Translations under genes and position numbers: made by a program
Shown: positions 16,219 to 17,353 of the stretch, piece after piece
How the letters are laid out: every line of letters starts with the position of its first letter
Position numbering within the stretch: the first letter of the stretch is position 1
NCBI GenBank assembly: GCA_949935895.1
Contig: CATLGL010000017.1
Location: 1 to 17,353 of the forward strand
Direction: 5' to 3'
Source of the DNA: an uncultured Clostridia bacterium
Lineage (GTDB): Bacteria; Bacillota; Clostridia; TANB77; CAG-508
Length of the DNA: 17,353 nt
Notes under the pieces: generated by a model
Told to the model about the DNA's origin: nothing
What the model saw: the letters and a program-made list of their open reading frames with translations, nothing else
The model's database searches: none

Positions 16219-17353
16219 ATGGATAATAAAGAACAACAATTTTTTGAGGAAATGAAGCCTTTATTAGATGACTATATGACATTTTCAAAAGAGGATATGT
16301 CTAAGAAATGGCAGGATATGTTAGACAATGTCTCTAAAAAAGTAGAAGTAAATAACAATGAGTTAATGCAAGTACGTTCTAGAATAGAAAAATCATATAG
16401 AGACAAAAAAGGTTTCGATAATATCATGTCTCAAATTGAAGAAATGGGACAAGAGGTATTTGGAGAAGAAGAATATAAAGCAATAGAAACGAAGCAAGGT
16501 GAAAATTTAGATAGAATAAAAGAACTTGAAATTGAATATGATGATGCGAAAAAAGCTTTAAAACAAGCTTATGAAGAAACAGAGCAAGTAAAGCTTCAAA
16601 TTGAAGAAGAAAAACAAGAAAGGGCAAAACAACAACAAGAAAAACAAGAGAATATTTATCATAAAGTAAAAGAACATATTGATGTAACCAAACAAGAAAT
16701 GGAAAAAGACATTGAAAAAAAAGAGCAGAAGTTAGAGAAAATGAAGGAACGACAAGAGTCTCTTACTAAAGATAAAGATACGGCAAGACGAATGTTAGGA
16801 ATGCTAAAAAGGATGTCCAAAGAAGAACAAGAAACCGATTTCTTTAAACATCAATATAAAGCAATTGATGAAGCAAATAAGGAAAAGATAAAAGAATGGA
16901 AGGAATATTCTAAAGAAGTAAATGTTGCAAGAGATGAAGTAAAAAGAGCAAAAGAAGAATTAACCTCCTTTGAAAAAAGGTATGAAGCAATAGATTTTAC
17001 AAGTGAAGCAGGGCTTCAAAAGATAATAGATATTACTGGTTGGAAGGAAGAAAAGACAATTGAGGAAGAACAAGAAGAAGTTGAGCAAGAGGAATCAATA
17101 CATAAACTTACAGACGATGAAGTAGAAATAATAGAGCCAGATAAAGGCCAAGGACAAAGTCAAGGCCAAGGTCAAGGGCAAAGACAAGGGCAAAGTCAAG
17201 GACAAGGACAAGGGCAAGGACAAAGTCAAGGGCAAAGTCAAGGGCAAGGACAAGGACAAGGACAAAGTCAAGGGCAAAGTCAAGGGCAAAGTCAAGGGCA
17301 AGGACAAGGACAAAGACAAATTCAAGGTCAAAGACAAGGTCAAAACCAAGAAC
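16219..17353 (+). CDS. Coiled-coil protein with Gly-Gln repeat tail, 5' part (runs off the window)
   Basis: Unrecognised family, apparently a paralogue of the upstream coiled-coil gene. At least 378 residues are visible with no stop. Residues 1-30 share the KPLL-x2-Y...W pattern with its neighbour; about 40-250 is charged and helical and should be coiled coil; about 250-290 holds an AIDFTSEAGLQKIIDITGW segment that may be a small domain; 290-309 is acidic; from residue 310 the chain is Gly-Gln repeats (units GQ, with GQSQ and GQRQ variants) to the window edge. There is no signal peptide. ATG 16219 follows GAAAGGAG. It has its own promoter and the shared leader element. The function is unknown; the low-complexity tail suggests a flexible or self-associating region. 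Confidence 0.78.
   Translation, partial: MDNKEQQFFEEMKPLLDDYMTFSKEDMSKKWQDMLDNVSKKVEVNNNELMQVRSRIEKSYRDKKGFDNIMSQIEEMGQEVFGEEEYKAIETKQGENLDRIKELEIEYDDAKKALKQAYEETEQVKLQIEEEKQERAKQQQEKQENIYHKVKEHIDVTKQEMEKDIEKKEQKLEKMKERQESLTKDKDTARRMLGMLKRMSKEEQETDFFKHQYKAIDEANKEKIKEWKEYSKEVNVARDEVKRAKEELTSFEKRYEAIDFTSEAGLQKIIDITGWKEEKTIEEEQEEVEQEESIHKLTDDEVEIIEPDKGQGQSQGQGQGQRQGQSQGQGQGQGQSQGQSQGQGQGQGQSQGQSQGQSQGQGQGQRQIQGQRQGQNQE
17146..17353 (+). repeat. In-frame hexanucleotide repeat encoding a Gly-Gln tract
   Basis: Tandem units of one Gly, Ser or Arg codon plus CAA, reaching the window edge. Gln is always CAA up to the last repeats, while the Gly codon varies among GGA, GGG, GGT and GGC, so the tract is not a recent pure expansion. 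Despite the many glycines there is no CGGN here. Confidence 0.9.

Noticed and set aside
17095..17349. Minus-strand open frame rich in Leu, Ser, Thr and Pro.
   Set aside because: It is only the complement of the Gly-Gln repeat and has no start signals.
17146..17353. CRISPR-like or noncoding satellite array.
   Set aside because: The units are six bases, in frame, and code for Gly-Gln; there are no unique spacers.
1..17353. A tRNA gene that could explain the recoding.
   Set aside because: I found no cloverleaf-like sequence or CCA-ended tRNA in any intergenic region, so it must be outside the window.

Overview
This is an AT-rich, entirely plus-strand stretch of a Clostridia-type chromosome, probably an uncultured gut lineage. 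The reasons are a peptidoglycan cluster (murE, mraY, ftsW/spoVE type, murG), a SCIFF six-cysteine peptide gene (a clostridial marker), topA and the folate-type trmFO, and a pilin-like protein ending in a DUF6273-like domain of the kind common in uncultured gut Firmicutes.

The striking feature is how the genes are read. Seven conserved or long genes (murE, ftsW, murG, topA, the pilin-like gene, the SWIM/SNF2 helicase and trmFO) look broken by frameshifts, yet every break is the same event. An in-frame CGG codon is followed by reading in the +1 frame, so that CGGN occupies one codon position and the position is glycine wherever the family is conserved (MurE GCGGDRD, FtsW GSGG-FG and GILLNIS, TopA ASGY and ANG, SNF2 SGHK). 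I count 12 such sites: C177, C2435, C2439, C2782, C3077, C5991, C6013, C7469, C8043, C9853, C11567 and C13017. About 19 CGG trinucleotides that straddle codons cause no break, and no break occurs anywhere else. The only in-frame CGG that must be read as a triplet lies in the SCIFF gene (12236), where the fourth base is C. The simplest reading is that CGG is not an arginine codon here and that CGGN is decoded as glycine by a quadruplet-reading tRNA or by obligatory +1 slippage. This resembles AGGY-to-Gly in Perkinsus mitochondria, but I know of no bacterial case.

Layout: 1-2824 holds murE (3' part), mraY and ftsW, and 2834-3938 holds murG; a terminator follows at 4024-4055. A 106-residue hypothetical gene (4153-4473) has its own promoter and is followed by a structured intergenic stretch. 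topA is at 4797-6889 with its own promoter and a 16-bp terminator stem. Next come the pilin-like gene (7241-8406), the SWIM/SNF2 helicase (8728-12029), the SCIFF peptide gene (12176-12373) and trmFO (12459-13833). The window ends with two tandem, related coiled-coil genes of unknown function (14161-16104 and 16219 to the edge). They share a promoter architecture and an inverted-repeat leader element at the same distance from the -10 box; the second ends in a long Gly-Gln repeat.

The first four genes work together on lipid II synthesis and septal or spore peptidoglycan assembly. topA, the helicase and trmFO are housekeeping or nucleic-acid genes. No tRNA, rRNA, CRISPR array or insertion sequence was seen, so the tRNA that would explain the recoding must lie elsewhere.
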